Shown: one piece after another, positions 1 through 9,104 of the stretch | How the letters are laid out: each line of letters begins with the position of its first letter | Numbering within the stretch: the stretch's first letter is position 1 | NCBI RefSeq assembly: GCF_030551255.1 | Contig: NZ_CP130630.1 | Coordinates: 7,731,501 to 7,795,500, forward strand | DNA length: 64,000 nt | DNA from: Streptomyces sp. NL15-2K | Lineage (GTDB): Bacteria; Actinomycetota; Actinomycetes; Streptomycetales; Streptomycetaceae | Direction: 5' to 3' | Notes under the pieces: generated by a model | What the model was told of the DNA's origin: nothing | What the model saw: the letters and a program-made list of their open reading frames with translations, nothing else | Database searches by the model: none | Program-made: the position numbers and the translations under genes

Positions 1-29
1 AGTGCGACGCCGTTCACGCCGTCGTTCAC
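1..29 (-). CDS. Sodium:solute symporter, first codons only (probable mctP)
   Basis: Only the first ten codons (GTG start, VNDGVNGVAL) lie in the window; the rest runs off the left edge. The start overlaps the stop of the preceding DUF3311 gene by four bases (GTGA), which suggests translational coupling. In actinobacteria a DUF3311 gene directly followed by a Na+/monocarboxylate symporter (MctP-like) is a standard pair, so the identity is inferred from position, not from the residues visible. Confidence 0.5.
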
Positions 30-289
30 TGCGACGCACCGCCCTTCTGGGAGGAGCGGGCGCGCTGGTCACGCTGCCACAGCTTGTACGCGGTCATCGT
101 GAGCGCCGTGGAGATCAGCACCCAGGCCATCTGGTACCAGTAGAAGAACGGGATGCCGATGAAGACCGGGTCCGTCTTGGCGTACGACCCCACCCACAGC
201 ATCGCCACGAAGGGCGCGACCAGGCAGACGGCGATGACGACCCTCGTGGGGGTCACCACCGTTCTGCTCACTTCCGGCTCATTGGACAT
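26..289 (-). CDS. DUF3311 small membrane protein, symporter partner
   Basis: An 87-residue protein with two hydrophobic segments (about residues 14-34 and 46-67 from the chosen ATG) and a short basic tail. DUF3311 proteins are encoded just upstream of sodium:solute symporters and are thought to assist them; their biochemical role is not established. I chose the ATG at 289 because GGAG lies six bases before it; an upstream ATG at 334 has no such site. The stop overlaps the symporter start. Confidence 0.8.
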   Translation of the reverse strand: MSNEPEVSRTVVTPTRVVIAVCLVAPFVAMLWVGSYAKTDPVFIGIPFFYWYQMAWVLISTALTMTAYKLWQRDQRARSSQKGGASQ

Positions 290-419
290 CGGCGGCTCCG
301 TCCCCTCACTGATCACCTGTGCAAGCGCAGGCAATCTAGGTCACGGTGTCGCAGATATGGAACCCCTCGTCCGCATATCGGTATGTGTCGGTTCCGTGTG
401 CTAGCCCCGGGGCTGCGTG

Positions 420-1238
<819 letters not shown>

Positions 1239-1316
1239 TCACATCGTGGCACGGCAGCGTACCGGGATCTCTTCCGCACGCTCCGTGATCCCCTCTGTAT
1301 ACCGTCAGGACCTCCT

Positions 1317-1332
1317 TCTGGTCTAGTCCACC
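1317..1332 (+). promoter_or_regulatory. dre-like site (DasR operator) in the dasR-dasA intergenic region
   Basis: TCTGGTCTAGTCCACC matches 13 of 16 positions of the DasR consensus A(C/G)TGGTCTAGACCA(C/G)T. It lies about 130 bases upstream of dasR and 240 upstream of dasA. A half site (AGTGGTCTGCCC) follows at 1353-1364. Confidence 0.75.
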
Positions 1333-1442
1333 GGTGGTCCCTGCTGCCGTCAAGTGGTCTGCCCGATCTGTCGGGCTTCGTAATGAAGGGTTCCTGCATA
1401 TCGCGGTCCCGTAACGGACGGCCAAAGCGCACGAGAACACCC

Positions 1443-1471
1443 TTGACAGGCTCATTGGTCTGGTCCAGGCT
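1443..1471 (+). promoter_or_regulatory. Probable dasA promoter
   Basis: TTGACA (1443-1448), a 17-base spacer, then CAGGCT (1466-1471), close to the vegetative streptomycete -35/-10 pattern. The first dre site overlaps the spacer and -10, which would explain DasR repression by occlusion. Predicted from sequence only. Confidence 0.5.
1454..1469 (+). promoter_or_regulatory. dre-like site 1 of dasA
   Basis: ATTGGTCTGGTCCAGG matches 12 of 16 positions of the DasR consensus and overlaps the predicted dasA spacer and -10 element. Confidence 0.7.
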
Positions 1472-1477
1472 CCCCCT

Positions 1478-1493
1478 ACTGGTCTACACCATT
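1478..1493 (+). promoter_or_regulatory. dre site 2 of dasA
   Basis: ACTGGTCTACACCATT matches 14 of 16 consensus positions. Its centre is 24 bases (about two helical turns) from the centre of site 1, so two DasR dimers could sit on the same face of the DNA. Confidence 0.85.
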
Positions 1494-1573
1494 GGTCCAG
1501 TCCCGGCCCCGAGGGCAGACCCAGGTCAGCCACAGGGAGGCAGGGGGGTTATGGCATCCCTGAGGAGGATGGC

Positions 1574-2860
1574 GTGAAGCGCAAGCTGACAGTCGCGATC
1601 GGTATCGCGGGCATGATGGTCTCCATCGCGGCGTGCGGGGGCGAGGGTGGCAGCGGGGGTTCGGACAACAGCGGGGCGGACGCCAAGGAGCTGACCGTCT
1701 GGCTCACCGTCGACGCGCAGAACAACTGGCCGCAGCTGGTGAAGGCGGCCGACGCCGCGGTGCAGAAGGCGCACCCCGGCATCAAGATCAACCACGAGTA
1801 CTACGGCTGGCCGGACAAGAACGCCAAGCTGGACGCCGTCCTCGCCACCGACAAGGCCCCCGACGTGGTCGAGATGGGCAACACCGAGATGCTGAGCTAC
1901 ATGGTCAAGGGCGCCTTCGCTCCCCTCGACCCGGCGAAGTTCGACAACTCCTCCGCCTGGCTGGACGGCCTCAAGGCCTCGGTGACCTACGACGGCAAGA
2001 CCTACGGCGTCCCCTACTACGCCGGCGGCCGCGTCGCCAACTGGCGCAAGGACGTGTTCGCCTCGGTGGGCGTCAAGTCCACCCCGAAGACGTACGACGA
2101 GCTGACCGCCGCCCTGGACAAGGTCCAGAAGAAGCAGGGCGACAAGTTCAGCGCCTGGTACCAGCCCACCCGTGACTGGTACGCCGCCATGTCCTTCGTC
2201 TACGACGCCGGCGGCTCGATCGCCGTCGAGTCGGGCGGCGAGTGGAAGGCCAACCTCTCCTCGCCGGAGTCCGTCAAGGGCCTGAAGGAGTTCCAGAAGG
2301 TCGTCTCCAAGTACATGCACGGCGACAAGACCAAGGACGAGTCCGACCGTTACATCGTCTACGGCCAGGGCAAGTCCGGCATGATCTTCGCCCCCGCCTG
2401 GGAGGGCGCGACCGCGGCCGCCCCGGAGAACGACAAGACCGGCAAGCTCAAGGGCAACGTCGAGAACTTCGTGATGCCCGGCCCGTCCGGCAAGAACCTC
2501 CCCGTCTTCCTGGGCGGCAGCGACCTCGCCGTCCCGGTGAAGTCCGACGCGCAGGCCGTCGCCGCCGAGTGGATCAACGCGTTCACCGGCCCCTCCGGCC
2601 AGAAGGGCCTGATCGCCAAGGGCAACCTGCCCAACAACAAGACCGACCTCGCCACGCTCAAGAGCGACCCGGAGACGGCGGTCCCGGCCACCGCGGCCGA
2701 GTCCAACTGGTTCGTCCCGATGGCACCGGGCTGGGGCCAGGTCGAGAAGGCCCAGGTCCTGCAGGCCATGCTGCAGAACATCGGCACCGGCAAGAAGTCG
2801 GTCGAGGCCGCCGCGAAGGACGCGGACGCCGCGATCGACAAGGTCATCAACTCCAAGTGA
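1574..2860 (+). CDS. dasA: N,N'-diacetylchitobiose ABC transporter, substrate-binding lipoprotein DasA
   Basis: A 428-residue extracellular solute-binding protein. The signal peptide ends in a lipobox (VSIAAC, lipidated Cys21), followed by a Gly/Ser linker and a family 1 (sugar-type) binding domain starting at about residue 37. DasA captures chitobiose released from chitin and delivers it to the DasB-DasC permease; the ATPase is expected to be the shared MsiK encoded elsewhere. The GTG start at 1574 is preceded by AGGAGG (1563-1568). It is the first gene of dasABCD and is controlled by the dre sites upstream. Confidence 0.95.
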   Translation: MKRKLTVAIGIAGMMVSIAACGGEGGSGGSDNSGADAKELTVWLTVDAQNNWPQLVKAADAAVQKAHPGIKINHEYYGWPDKNAKLDAVLATDKAPDVVEMGNTEMLSYMVKGAFAPLDPAKFDNSSAWLDGLKASVTYDGKTYGVPYYAGGRVANWRKDVFASVGVKSTPKTYDELTAALDKVQKKQGDKFSAWYQPTRDWYAAMSFVYDAGGSIAVESGGEWKANLSSPESVKGLKEFQKVVSKYMHGDKTKDESDRYIVYGQGKSGMIFAPAWEGATAAAPENDKTGKLKGNVENFVMPGPSGKNLPVFLGGSDLAVPVKSDAQAVAAEWINAFTGPSGQKGLIAKGNLPNNKTDLATLKSDPETAVPATAAESNWFVPMAPGWGQVEKAQVLQAMLQNIGTGKKSVEAAAKDADAAIDKVINSK

Positions 2861-2937
2861 CCACCGGCAGGGCCCTGTTGTGACGGGCGGGGCCCTGCTT
2901 CTCGTACGACCCTGAGGGACCGCTGAGGAGCGCGCGG

Positions 2938-3924
2938 ATGACTGCCGCAGACACGACCACCCCTGCCAAGGTGCCGCCGCCGCGGCAGGCGCCGCCACCA
3001 CGTCTTCCGGACGCACCCCCCAGGAAGCCGACGTCGAGCGGGGCCGGCACCCCCTGGCTGCTGCTCGCCCCCTGCCTGCTGATCCTGGCGCTCGTCCTCG
3101 GCTATCCGCTGGTCCGCCTGGTCACCCTCTCCTTCCAGAAGTTCGGGCAGTCCCAGCTGTGGGGCTTCCAGCCGGCCGAGTCGGTCGGGTTCGACAACTT
3201 CACCAAGGTGCTGGGCGACGGCGAGTTCTGGGCGGTCGTCGTACGGACCATCGTCTTCGCGGCCGGCTGCGTCATCTTCACGATGGTCGTCGGCATGCTG
3301 ATCGCGCTGCTGCTCCAGCGGGTCTCCGGCTGGGTGAAGACGCTGGTCAACATCGCGCTGGTGGCCAGTTGGGGTATGCCGATCATCGTCGCCACCACGG
3401 TCTTCAAGTGGCTGTTCGACGCGGACTACGGCATCCTCAACGCGCTCCTCAGCAAGCTGCCCGGTGTGGAGATGATCGGCCACAACTGGTTCGCCAGCGG
3501 GCCGCAGGGACTGGCCGTGATCATGCTGCTGGTGGTCTGGGGGGCCGTGCCCTTCGTGGTGATCACCCTGAGCGCCGGTCTCACCCAGGTGCCGAAGGAG
3601 ATGGAAGAGGCGGCCAGGCTCGACGGCGCGGGCGCCTGGGGCGTCTTCCGTTACGTCACCCTCCCCATCCTCAAGCCGATCATCGTGATGGTCACCACCC
3701 TGTCGGTCATCTGGGACATGGGCGTCTTCCCGCAGGTCTTCGTGATGCGCAACGGTCACCCGGAGGCCGAGTTCCAGCTTCTGACCACTTACTCCTACGA
3801 CCGCGCCTTCGTGGTCAACGACTACGCGCAGGGCTCGGCGATCGCCCTGCTCACCGTGGTGTTGCTGCTCGGCGTGGTCGCCGTCTACATGCGCCAGATG
3901 CTGAAGATCGGAGAGGTCGAATGA
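2938..3924 (+). CDS. dasB: Chitobiose ABC transporter permease DasB
   Basis: A 328-residue MalF-type permease. A proline-rich cytoplasmic N-terminus (about residues 8-35) precedes six predicted membrane helices. The EAA loop for contact with the ATPase is visible (EEAARLDGAGAWGVFRYVTL). It begins 77 bases after dasA, and its stop overlaps the dasC start (ATGA), so the two permease subunits are probably translationally coupled. No ATPase gene is present, consistent with use of the multitasking ATPase MsiK. Confidence 0.94.
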   Translation: MTAADTTTPAKVPPPRQAPPPRLPDAPPRKPTSSGAGTPWLLLAPCLLILALVLGYPLVRLVTLSFQKFGQSQLWGFQPAESVGFDNFTKVLGDGEFWAVVVRTIVFAAGCVIFTMVVGMLIALLLQRVSGWVKTLVNIALVASWGMPIIVATTVFKWLFDADYGILNALLSKLPGVEMIGHNWFASGPQGLAVIMLLVVWGAVPFVVITLSAGLTQVPKEMEEAARLDGAGAWGVFRYVTLPILKPIIVMVTTLSVIWDMGVFPQVFVMRNGHPEAEFQLLTTYSYDRAFVVNDYAQGSAIALLTVVLLLGVVAVYMRQMLKIGEVE

Positions 3925-4763
3925 GCGCACTGACGACTCCCGTGCACCGGAAGTCGAAGGCCGGCTGGAACCTCCTCGGTCTCCTCGTGTTCGTCACCGC
4001 CGGCTTCCCCGTCTACTGGATGCTCAATACGGCGTTCAAGCCGGCCAAGGACGCCATCGACCCGGACCCGAGCGTGCTGCCCACGGGCCTCACCCTGTCC
4101 AACTTCAGCCGGGCGCTGGACATCGCCGACTTCTGGGGCTCGGTGGGCCGCAGCCTGGTCGTGTCCCTCGCGGTGGTCGTGATCGGCATGGTCGTCGGCA
4201 TGCTGGCAGCGCTCGCCATCTCCCGGTTCGCCTTCCGCGGCCGGAAGATCGTGATCGTGGGCATCCTCGCGGTCCAGATGGTCCCGCTGGTCGCGATGAT
4301 CATCCCGGTCTTCCTGCTCCTGAACGACCTGGGCCAGTACGACCGGCTGACGGGCCTGATCATCACCTACCTGACCTTCATCCTCCCCTTCACGGTGTGG
4401 ACGCTTCGCGGCTTCATCGTCAACATCCCGAGGGAGCTGGAGGAGGCGGCGATGGTCGACGGCTGCTCCCGCACCAGCGCCTTCGTCCGGGTCGTGTTCC
4501 CTCTGCTGGCCCCCGGCATGGTCGCCACCTCGGTCTACGGCTTCATCCAGGCCTGGAACGAGTACCTGTACGCCCTCATGCTGCTCAGCCAGAAGAACCA
4601 GACCGCGACCGTCTGGCTCGGCAACTTCTCCACCAAGCACGGCACCGAATACGCCCCGATGATGGCCGGATCCACCATGATGGCCGTGCCGATCGTCGTC
4701 CTGTTCCTCCTCGTCCAGCGCAAGATGGCCGCGGGCCTGACCGCGGGCGCCGTGAAGGGATAA
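3921..4763 (+). CDS. dasC: Chitobiose ABC transporter permease DasC
   Basis: A 280-residue MalG-type permease with six predicted helices and a second EAA loop (EEAAMVDGCSRTSAFVRVVF). It pairs with DasB to form the membrane channel. The ATG at 3921 overlaps the dasB stop by four bases. The longer upstream frame reads through dasB in another phase and is not coding. Confidence 0.94.
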   Translation: MSALTTPVHRKSKAGWNLLGLLVFVTAGFPVYWMLNTAFKPAKDAIDPDPSVLPTGLTLSNFSRALDIADFWGSVGRSLVVSLAVVVIGMVVGMLAALAISRFAFRGRKIVIVGILAVQMVPLVAMIIPVFLLLNDLGQYDRLTGLIITYLTFILPFTVWTLRGFIVNIPRELEEAAMVDGCSRTSAFVRVVFPLLAPGMVATSVYGFIQAWNEYLYALMLLSQKNQTATVWLGNFSTKHGTEYAPMMAGSTMMAVPIVVLFLLVQRKMAAGLTAGAVKG

Positions 4764-4772
4764 CGCCACCCG

Positions 4773-6275
4773 ATGACGACACTCGCCCGCAGTGCGGACA
4801 CCTTGACTCGCGATGCCCTCACCGTCCTCCAGCCCGGCTTCCCGGGCACCACCGCCCCCGACTGGCTGTTGCGCCGCCTCGGTGAGGGCCTCGCCTCGGT
4901 CGGCCTGTTCGGCCGCAACATCGCCACTCCCGATCAACTGGCCGCTCTGACCGCCCGGTTGCGCGCCGAACGCGACGACGTCCTCGTCGCGATCGACGAG
5001 GAGGGCGGCGACGTCACCCGCCTGGAGGTGCGAACCGGCTCCTCCTTCCCCGGCAACCACGCGCTGGGCGCGGTGGACGACGTGGAGTTGACGCGGGAGG
5101 TGGCCTTCGAACTCGGCCGCCGCCTCGCCGCCTGCGGGGCGAACCTCAACTGGGCCCCGTCGGCCGACGTGAACTCCAACCCCTCGAACCCGGTGATCGG
5201 CGTACGGTCCTTCGGCGCCGACCCCGATCTGGTCGCCCGGCACACGGCGGCCTACGTCACCGGCCTCCAGTCGGCGGGAGTCGCCGCCTGCACGAAGCAC
5301 TTCCCCGGCCACGGCGACACGGCGATCGACTCCCACCACGCGCTGCCGCGGATCGACGCGGGACCGGAGGTGCTGTCGGACCGCGAACTCGCCCCGTTCC
5401 GCGCGGCGATCGCCGCAGGCACCCGCGCGGTGATGACCGCCCACATCCTGGTCCCGACCCTGGACCCGGACCGCCCCGCCACGCTCTCCCGCGGGATCCT
5501 GACCGACCTGCTGCGCGGCGACCTCGGCTACGACGGTCTGATCGTCACCGACGGCATGGAAATGCAGGCCATCGCCGGCACCTACGGCATCGAACGCGGC
5601 AGCGTCCTCGCCCTCGCGGCCGGCGCCGACGCCATCTGCGTGGGCGGCGGCCTGGCGGACGACGAGACGGTACGACGCCTGCGCGACGCCCTGATCACAG
5701 CCGTACGCTCCGGTGAACTCCCCGAGGAACGCCTGGCGGACGCGGCGGAACGGGTCCGGGCCCTGGCCCGGTGGACGGCGTCGGCAGCCGGGGGAGCCCC
5801 GCGGGAGGCGGTCGCCCAGGAGTCCGCCGGCGGCGACGTCGGCCTGCGCGCGGCCCGCCGCGCCCTGCGCCTCACCGGCGCCGAGCACTTCACCCCGCTC
5901 ACCGAACCGCCCTACGTCGCCGCCCTCACCCCGATGGCGAACATCGCCGTCGGCGACGAGACCCCTTGGGGCGTGGCCGCGGAACTCTCCCGCCTGCTCC
6001 CCGGCACGGAGACCGGGACCTTCACCGACGAGGACGCCGCACGTACGGCGTTGCGGGCGGCCGGACCACGCCGCATCGTGGCCGTCGTCCGCGACGAACA
6101 CCGCCACCCCTGGATGGCAGCGGCCCTCGACACCCTGCTCGCGGCCCGCCCTGACACGATCGTCGTCGAAATGGGCCTCCCCCAGGCCACCCCGCGAGGC
6201 GCCCTCCACCTCGCCACCCACGGCGCGGCCCGTGTCTGCGGCCGGGCGGCAGCGGAGATCATCGCGGGCGCGTAG
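4773..6275 (+). CDS. dasD: Glycoside hydrolase family 3 N-acetylglucosaminidase DasD
   Basis: A 500-residue GH3 enzyme without a signal peptide, so probably cytosolic, hydrolysing imported chitobiose to GlcNAc. The NagZ-like signature KHFPGHGDT (residues 175-183) supplies the His general acid, with DSHHALP just after it. The nucleophile is Asp260 in IVTDGMEMQ. The roughly 170-residue C-terminal part is less conserved. It begins ten bases after dasC and is the last gene of the operon before a strong hairpin. Confidence 0.92.
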   Translation: MTTLARSADTLTRDALTVLQPGFPGTTAPDWLLRRLGEGLASVGLFGRNIATPDQLAALTARLRAERDDVLVAIDEEGGDVTRLEVRTGSSFPGNHALGAVDDVELTREVAFELGRRLAACGANLNWAPSADVNSNPSNPVIGVRSFGADPDLVARHTAAYVTGLQSAGVAACTKHFPGHGDTAIDSHHALPRIDAGPEVLSDRELAPFRAAIAAGTRAVMTAHILVPTLDPDRPATLSRGILTDLLRGDLGYDGLIVTDGMEMQAIAGTYGIERGSVLALAAGADAICVGGGLADDETVRRLRDALITAVRSGELPEERLADAAERVRALARWTASAAGGAPREAVAQESAGGDVGLRAARRALRLTGAEHFTPLTEPPYVAALTPMANIAVGDETPWGVAAELSRLLPGTETGTFTDEDAARTALRAAGPRRIVAVVRDEHRHPWMAAALDTLLAARPDTIVVEMGLPQATPRGALHLATHGAARVCGRAAAEIIAGA

Positions 6276-6285
6276 AGACACCACG

Positions 6286-6321
6286 AAGGCGCCGGGCCCC
6301 TGTTCAGGAGCCCGGCGCCTT
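6286..6321. terminator. Bidirectional terminator between dasD and nagB
   Basis: A perfect 12-bp inverted repeat (6286-6297 and 6310-6321) with a 12-base loop lies between the convergent dasD and nagB stops. It could end transcription from both sides. Confidence 0.8.
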
Positions 6322-6355
6322 TCCCGTGCGATGCGGGCCGCGCCCCTGAATTCCC

Positions 6356-7141
6356 TTAAATCCCCTGCCAGTCAGGCTTGTTGGCATAGGTATGGCGGAA
6401 GTACTCCGCGAGCTTCAACTTGGACGCGGCGGCCTCGTCGACCACCACCGTCGCGTGCGGGTGCAACTGGAGCGCGGAGGCCGGGCACACGGCCGCCACC
6501 GGTCCCTCGACGGTCGCCGCGATCGCGTCCGCCTTGCCCTCGCCGGTCGCCAGCAGCACCAGGTGCCGCGCCTCCAGGATCGTCCCGATGCCCTGCGTGA
6601 TCACGTGCTGCGGCACCTGCTCGATGTCCCCGTCGAAGAAGCGGGCGTTGTCGATCCGGGTCTGCTCGGTCAGCGTCTTGATCCGCGTCCGCGAGGCCAG
6701 CGACGAGCACGGCTCGTTGAACCCTATGTGTCCGTCGGTCCCGATCCCGAGCAACTGCAGATCCACCCCTCCGGCCTCGGCCAACGCCCTGTCGTACGCC
6801 TCGCACGCCCCCGGCACGTCCTCGGCCGTGCCGTCCGGCCCCATGAACGCGTCCATTCCGATCCCCAGCGGCTCGAGCACCTCGCGCCGCAGGACCGAGC
6901 GGTACGACTCCGGGTGCTCGGCCGGCAGCCCCACGTATTCGTCGAGCTGCGCGATCCGCGCCCGCGAGGCATCCACGGCACCGGCACGCACCTTCGCGGC
7001 CAGCGCCTGATAGATAGGCAGCGGCGTCGAGCCGGTGGCCACGCCGAGCAGGGCGTCGGGCTTGCGCCGGAGCAGCTGCGCCATGGCCTCGGCGATCAGC
7101 TCGCCGCCCGACCTGGCGTCCGGAACTATGACAACTTCCAC
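6356..7141 (-). CDS. nagB: Glucosamine-6-phosphate deaminase NagB
   Basis: A 261-residue enzyme converting glucosamine-6-phosphate to fructose-6-phosphate and ammonia, which feeds GlcNAc into glycolysis. Visible motifs are the phosphate-binding loop LLGVATGSTPLPIY, the LDEYVGLP segment with catalytic Asp, and GIGTDGHIGFNEP. I chose the GTG at 7141 (VEVVIVPDARSG), which gives the family length; the longer frame from 7288 crosses the dre site and is unlikely. It is convergent with dasD and carries its own dre operator, so import and catabolism share DasR control. Confidence 0.95.
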   Translation of the reverse strand: MEVVIVPDARSGGELIAEAMAQLLRRKPDALLGVATGSTPLPIYQALAAKVRAGAVDASRARIAQLDEYVGLPAEHPESYRSVLRREVLEPLGIGMDAFMGPDGTAEDVPGACEAYDRALAEAGGVDLQLLGIGTDGHIGFNEPCSSLASRTRIKTLTEQTRIDNARFFDGDIEQVPQHVITQGIGTILEARHLVLLATGEGKADAIAATVEGPVAAVCPASALQLHPHATVVVDEAAASKLKLAEYFRHTYANKPDWQGI

Positions 7142-7166
7142 GCTGGGCCTGCCGATCTGAAAGACA

Positions 7167-7182
7167 TGTGGTGTAGACCAAT
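7167..7182 (-). promoter_or_regulatory. dre site upstream of nagB
   Basis: On the plus strand TGTGGTGTAGACCAAT matches 13 of 16 positions of the DasR consensus. It lies 25 bases upstream of the nagB start, well placed to block its promoter. Confidence 0.85.
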
Positions 7183-7239
7183 CTAACAGAATCGGCCCAC
7201 CCGGCCGAGATGCTGCCATCAACGTCTGTCCAGGTCCCC

Positions 7240-7992
7240 CTAGCTCTGTGAACCTCCCGTAACGTCCACCCAGCTCCCCGTCACCCACCGTCCCCCGTCC
7301 GACGCCAGGAACGCCACCACATCCGCCACGTCGGCCGTCTCCCCCACCCGGCCCAGCGCGGACAGCGCCGCCAGCTGCTCCCGCGCGTCCTCGCTCGCGT
7401 GCAGCAGTTCATATGTGCCGTCGGTGGCTATGACCCCCGGCGCCACCGAGTTCACGGTGATGTTCCGAGGGCCCAGCACCTTGGACAGGTACTGGGAGAA
7501 GACGTCCAGAGCGCCCTTCGTCATGGCGTACGCAATGGCGTTCGGCATCTTCGCGCTCCGGGCCAGCCCCGACGAGACGTTGATGACCCGGCCGCCGTCG
7601 CGCAGGCGGGTCATGCCGTGCTTGACGAGGAGGAAGGGCGCCTTCACGTTCACCGCGAAGACCCTGTCGTACTCCGCCTCGTCGATCTCCTCGATCGGCC
7701 GGGTGTTGCCGATGCCGGCGTTGTTCACCAGGATGTCCAGCCCGTCCGCGTGCCGGTCGAACTCCTCCCACAGGGCCTCGGCGTCCCCGGGCGCCCCCAG
7801 CTCCACGCCGATCGCGAAGGCCGAGCCACCCGCCGCCTCGATCGCGGCGACTGTCTCCTTCGCCGCCGCCTCGTTCCTGCCGTAGTGCACCGCGACCCGT
7901 GCGCCGTCGCGTCCGAGCCGCTCCGCGATCCCGCGTCCGATGCCCCTGCTCGCCCCGGTGACCAGAGCCGTCCTGCCCGCAAGCACGCCCAT
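7240..7992 (-). CDS. SDR-family oxidoreductase
   Basis: A 250-residue short-chain dehydrogenase/reductase. It has the NAD(P)-binding TGASRGIG motif near the N-terminus, NNAG in the middle and the catalytic YAMTK, with a preceding serine (INVSSG). The C-terminus (VTGSWVDVTGGSQS) matches classical SDRs of the FabG type. The substrate cannot be told. It is transcribed divergently from the TetR regulator at 8090 and shares its operator region, so it is probably that regulator's target. Confidence 0.88.
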   Translation of the reverse strand: MGVLAGRTALVTGASRGIGRGIAERLGRDGARVAVHYGRNEAAAKETVAAIEAAGGSAFAIGVELGAPGDAEALWEEFDRHADGLDILVNNAGIGNTRPIEEIDEAEYDRVFAVNVKAPFLLVKHGMTRLRDGGRVINVSSGLARSAKMPNAIAYAMTKGALDVFSQYLSKVLGPRNITVNSVAPGVIATDGTYELLHASEDAREQLAALSALGRVGETADVADVVAFLASDGGRWVTGSWVDVTGGSQS

Positions 7993-8016
7993 GTCGGCGC
8001 CTCCTTCGCAATTCCC

Positions 8017-8028
8017 TAGCGGTCGCTA
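8017..8028. promoter_or_regulatory. Palindromic operator box 1 of the SDR/TetR pair
   Basis: TAGCG-GT-CGCTA, a 12-base inverted repeat 25 bases upstream of the SDR start. A second copy of the TAGC...GCTA frame lies 48 bases away, as expected for a TetR-family repressor acting on both divergent genes. Confidence 0.6.
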
Positions 8029-8064
8029 CAGAAAAGACCGTACAACACGTCGGCGACATTTCTC

Positions 8065-8076
8065 TAGCACCCGCTA
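8065..8076. promoter_or_regulatory. Palindromic operator box 2 of the SDR/TetR pair
   Basis: TAGC-ACCC-GCTA, with the same ends and length as box 1, lies 14 bases before the regulator ATG. Confidence 0.6.
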
Positions 8077-8089
8077 TACAATTCACTCC

Positions 8090-8737
8090 ATGGTGAGCAG
8101 CGAGGGCACGAAGGCGCAGGTCAAGCCCGTATCCAAGCCCCGAGGCCGCCCCCGCTCCTTCGACCGCGAGACCGCCCTGGAGAAGGCGCTCCTCGCCTTC
8201 TGGCAGCACGGCTACGAGGCCACCTCGGTCTCCGACCTCACACGCGTGATGGACATCGGCGCCCCGAGCCTCTACGCGGCCTTCGGTGACAAGCGGTCAC
8301 TGTTCGAGGAAGTCGTCCGGGAGTACAGCGCGAAGTACGGCTCCTTCGGCGACCGCGCCCTCGCCGAGGAACCCACCGCCCGCGCCGCGGTCGAGCGCAC
8401 GCTGCGCGAGGCCGCCGTCGAGTACACCGACCCCGCCCACCCGTACGGATGTCTCGTCATCCACGCGGCCATCAACTGCACGACCTCCGAGGTCGAGGGG
8501 TCCCTCCGTGAGCGGCGCAACGCCACCGTCGCCGCGTTCGAGCGCCGCATCCGGGCGGACGTCGCCGCGGGCCTGCTCCCGGCCGGCACCGACGCCGCCG
8601 CCCTCGCCCGGCACACCGGAGCGATGCTCCAGGGCATGTCCCAACAGGCGCGCGACGGCGCGAGCCGCGAGGAGTTGGAGGCGCTCGCGGAAATTGCCAT
8701 GGCCATCTGGCCCCGCACAGGAACCCGTACGGGTTAG
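8090..8737 (+). CDS. TetR/AcrR-family transcriptional regulator
   Basis: A 215-residue TetR-type regulator. After a basic leader (KPRGRPRSFDRE) comes the HTH (YEATSVSDLTRVMDIGAPSL, then YAAFGDK), followed by a ligand-binding domain with the PYGCLVIHAAINCT segment typical of the subgroup next to reductase genes. The ATG at 8090 was chosen because the GRPRSFD motif normally lies near the N-terminus and because earlier codons would run through the operator boxes. Confidence 0.88.
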   Translation: MVSSEGTKAQVKPVSKPRGRPRSFDRETALEKALLAFWQHGYEATSVSDLTRVMDIGAPSLYAAFGDKRSLFEEVVREYSAKYGSFGDRALAEEPTARAAVERTLREAAVEYTDPAHPYGCLVIHAAINCTTSEVEGSLRERRNATVAAFERRIRADVAAGLLPAGTDAAALARHTGAMLQGMSQQARDGASREELEALAEIAMAIWPRTGTRTG

Positions 8738-8789
8738 GCTGCTTGAGAAAGCCTCAACAACAAACAGCCTCCAACGCATGGACACACAT

Positions 8790-8805
8790 AGTGGTCTAGT
8801 CCACA
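8790..8805. promoter_or_regulatory. Orphan dre site (DasR operator) without an obvious target gene
   Basis: AGTGGTCTAGTCCACA matches 14 of 16 positions of the DasR consensus, as good as the best dasA site. It is 53 bases after the TetR stop and about 300 bases before the PdtaS-like kinase. Between it and that kinase only a doubtful 34-codon frame is seen (GTG at 8816, containing a 15-base tandem repeat coding AEAET twice). Confidence 0.75.
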
Positions 8806-9104
8806 ATGCGTAGAGGTGGCTGAAGCAGAGACAGCCGAAGCAGAGACAACTGAAGACGAACAGGCTTCCGTCCTCCCCGCACAGGAGGGCGGACCGAGGA
8901 ACCGGAGCTCTCTGCCCTGACTGCCCCGGCTCCTCATCCTTCGGCCGACCGGGACCGCACACCCCACGGCCGATATTGCTCCGGGCTGCGGTGCCGGGAG
9001 GGTTGAGGGTCCCTCTCAGGCGCCGCGGCCCGCGGGTGTCTTCCGGGCCGGTCGTATTTTCAGGCCGGTCCCCTTGCCCGGGTACGCTCGCACATGTGCC
9101 CTCC

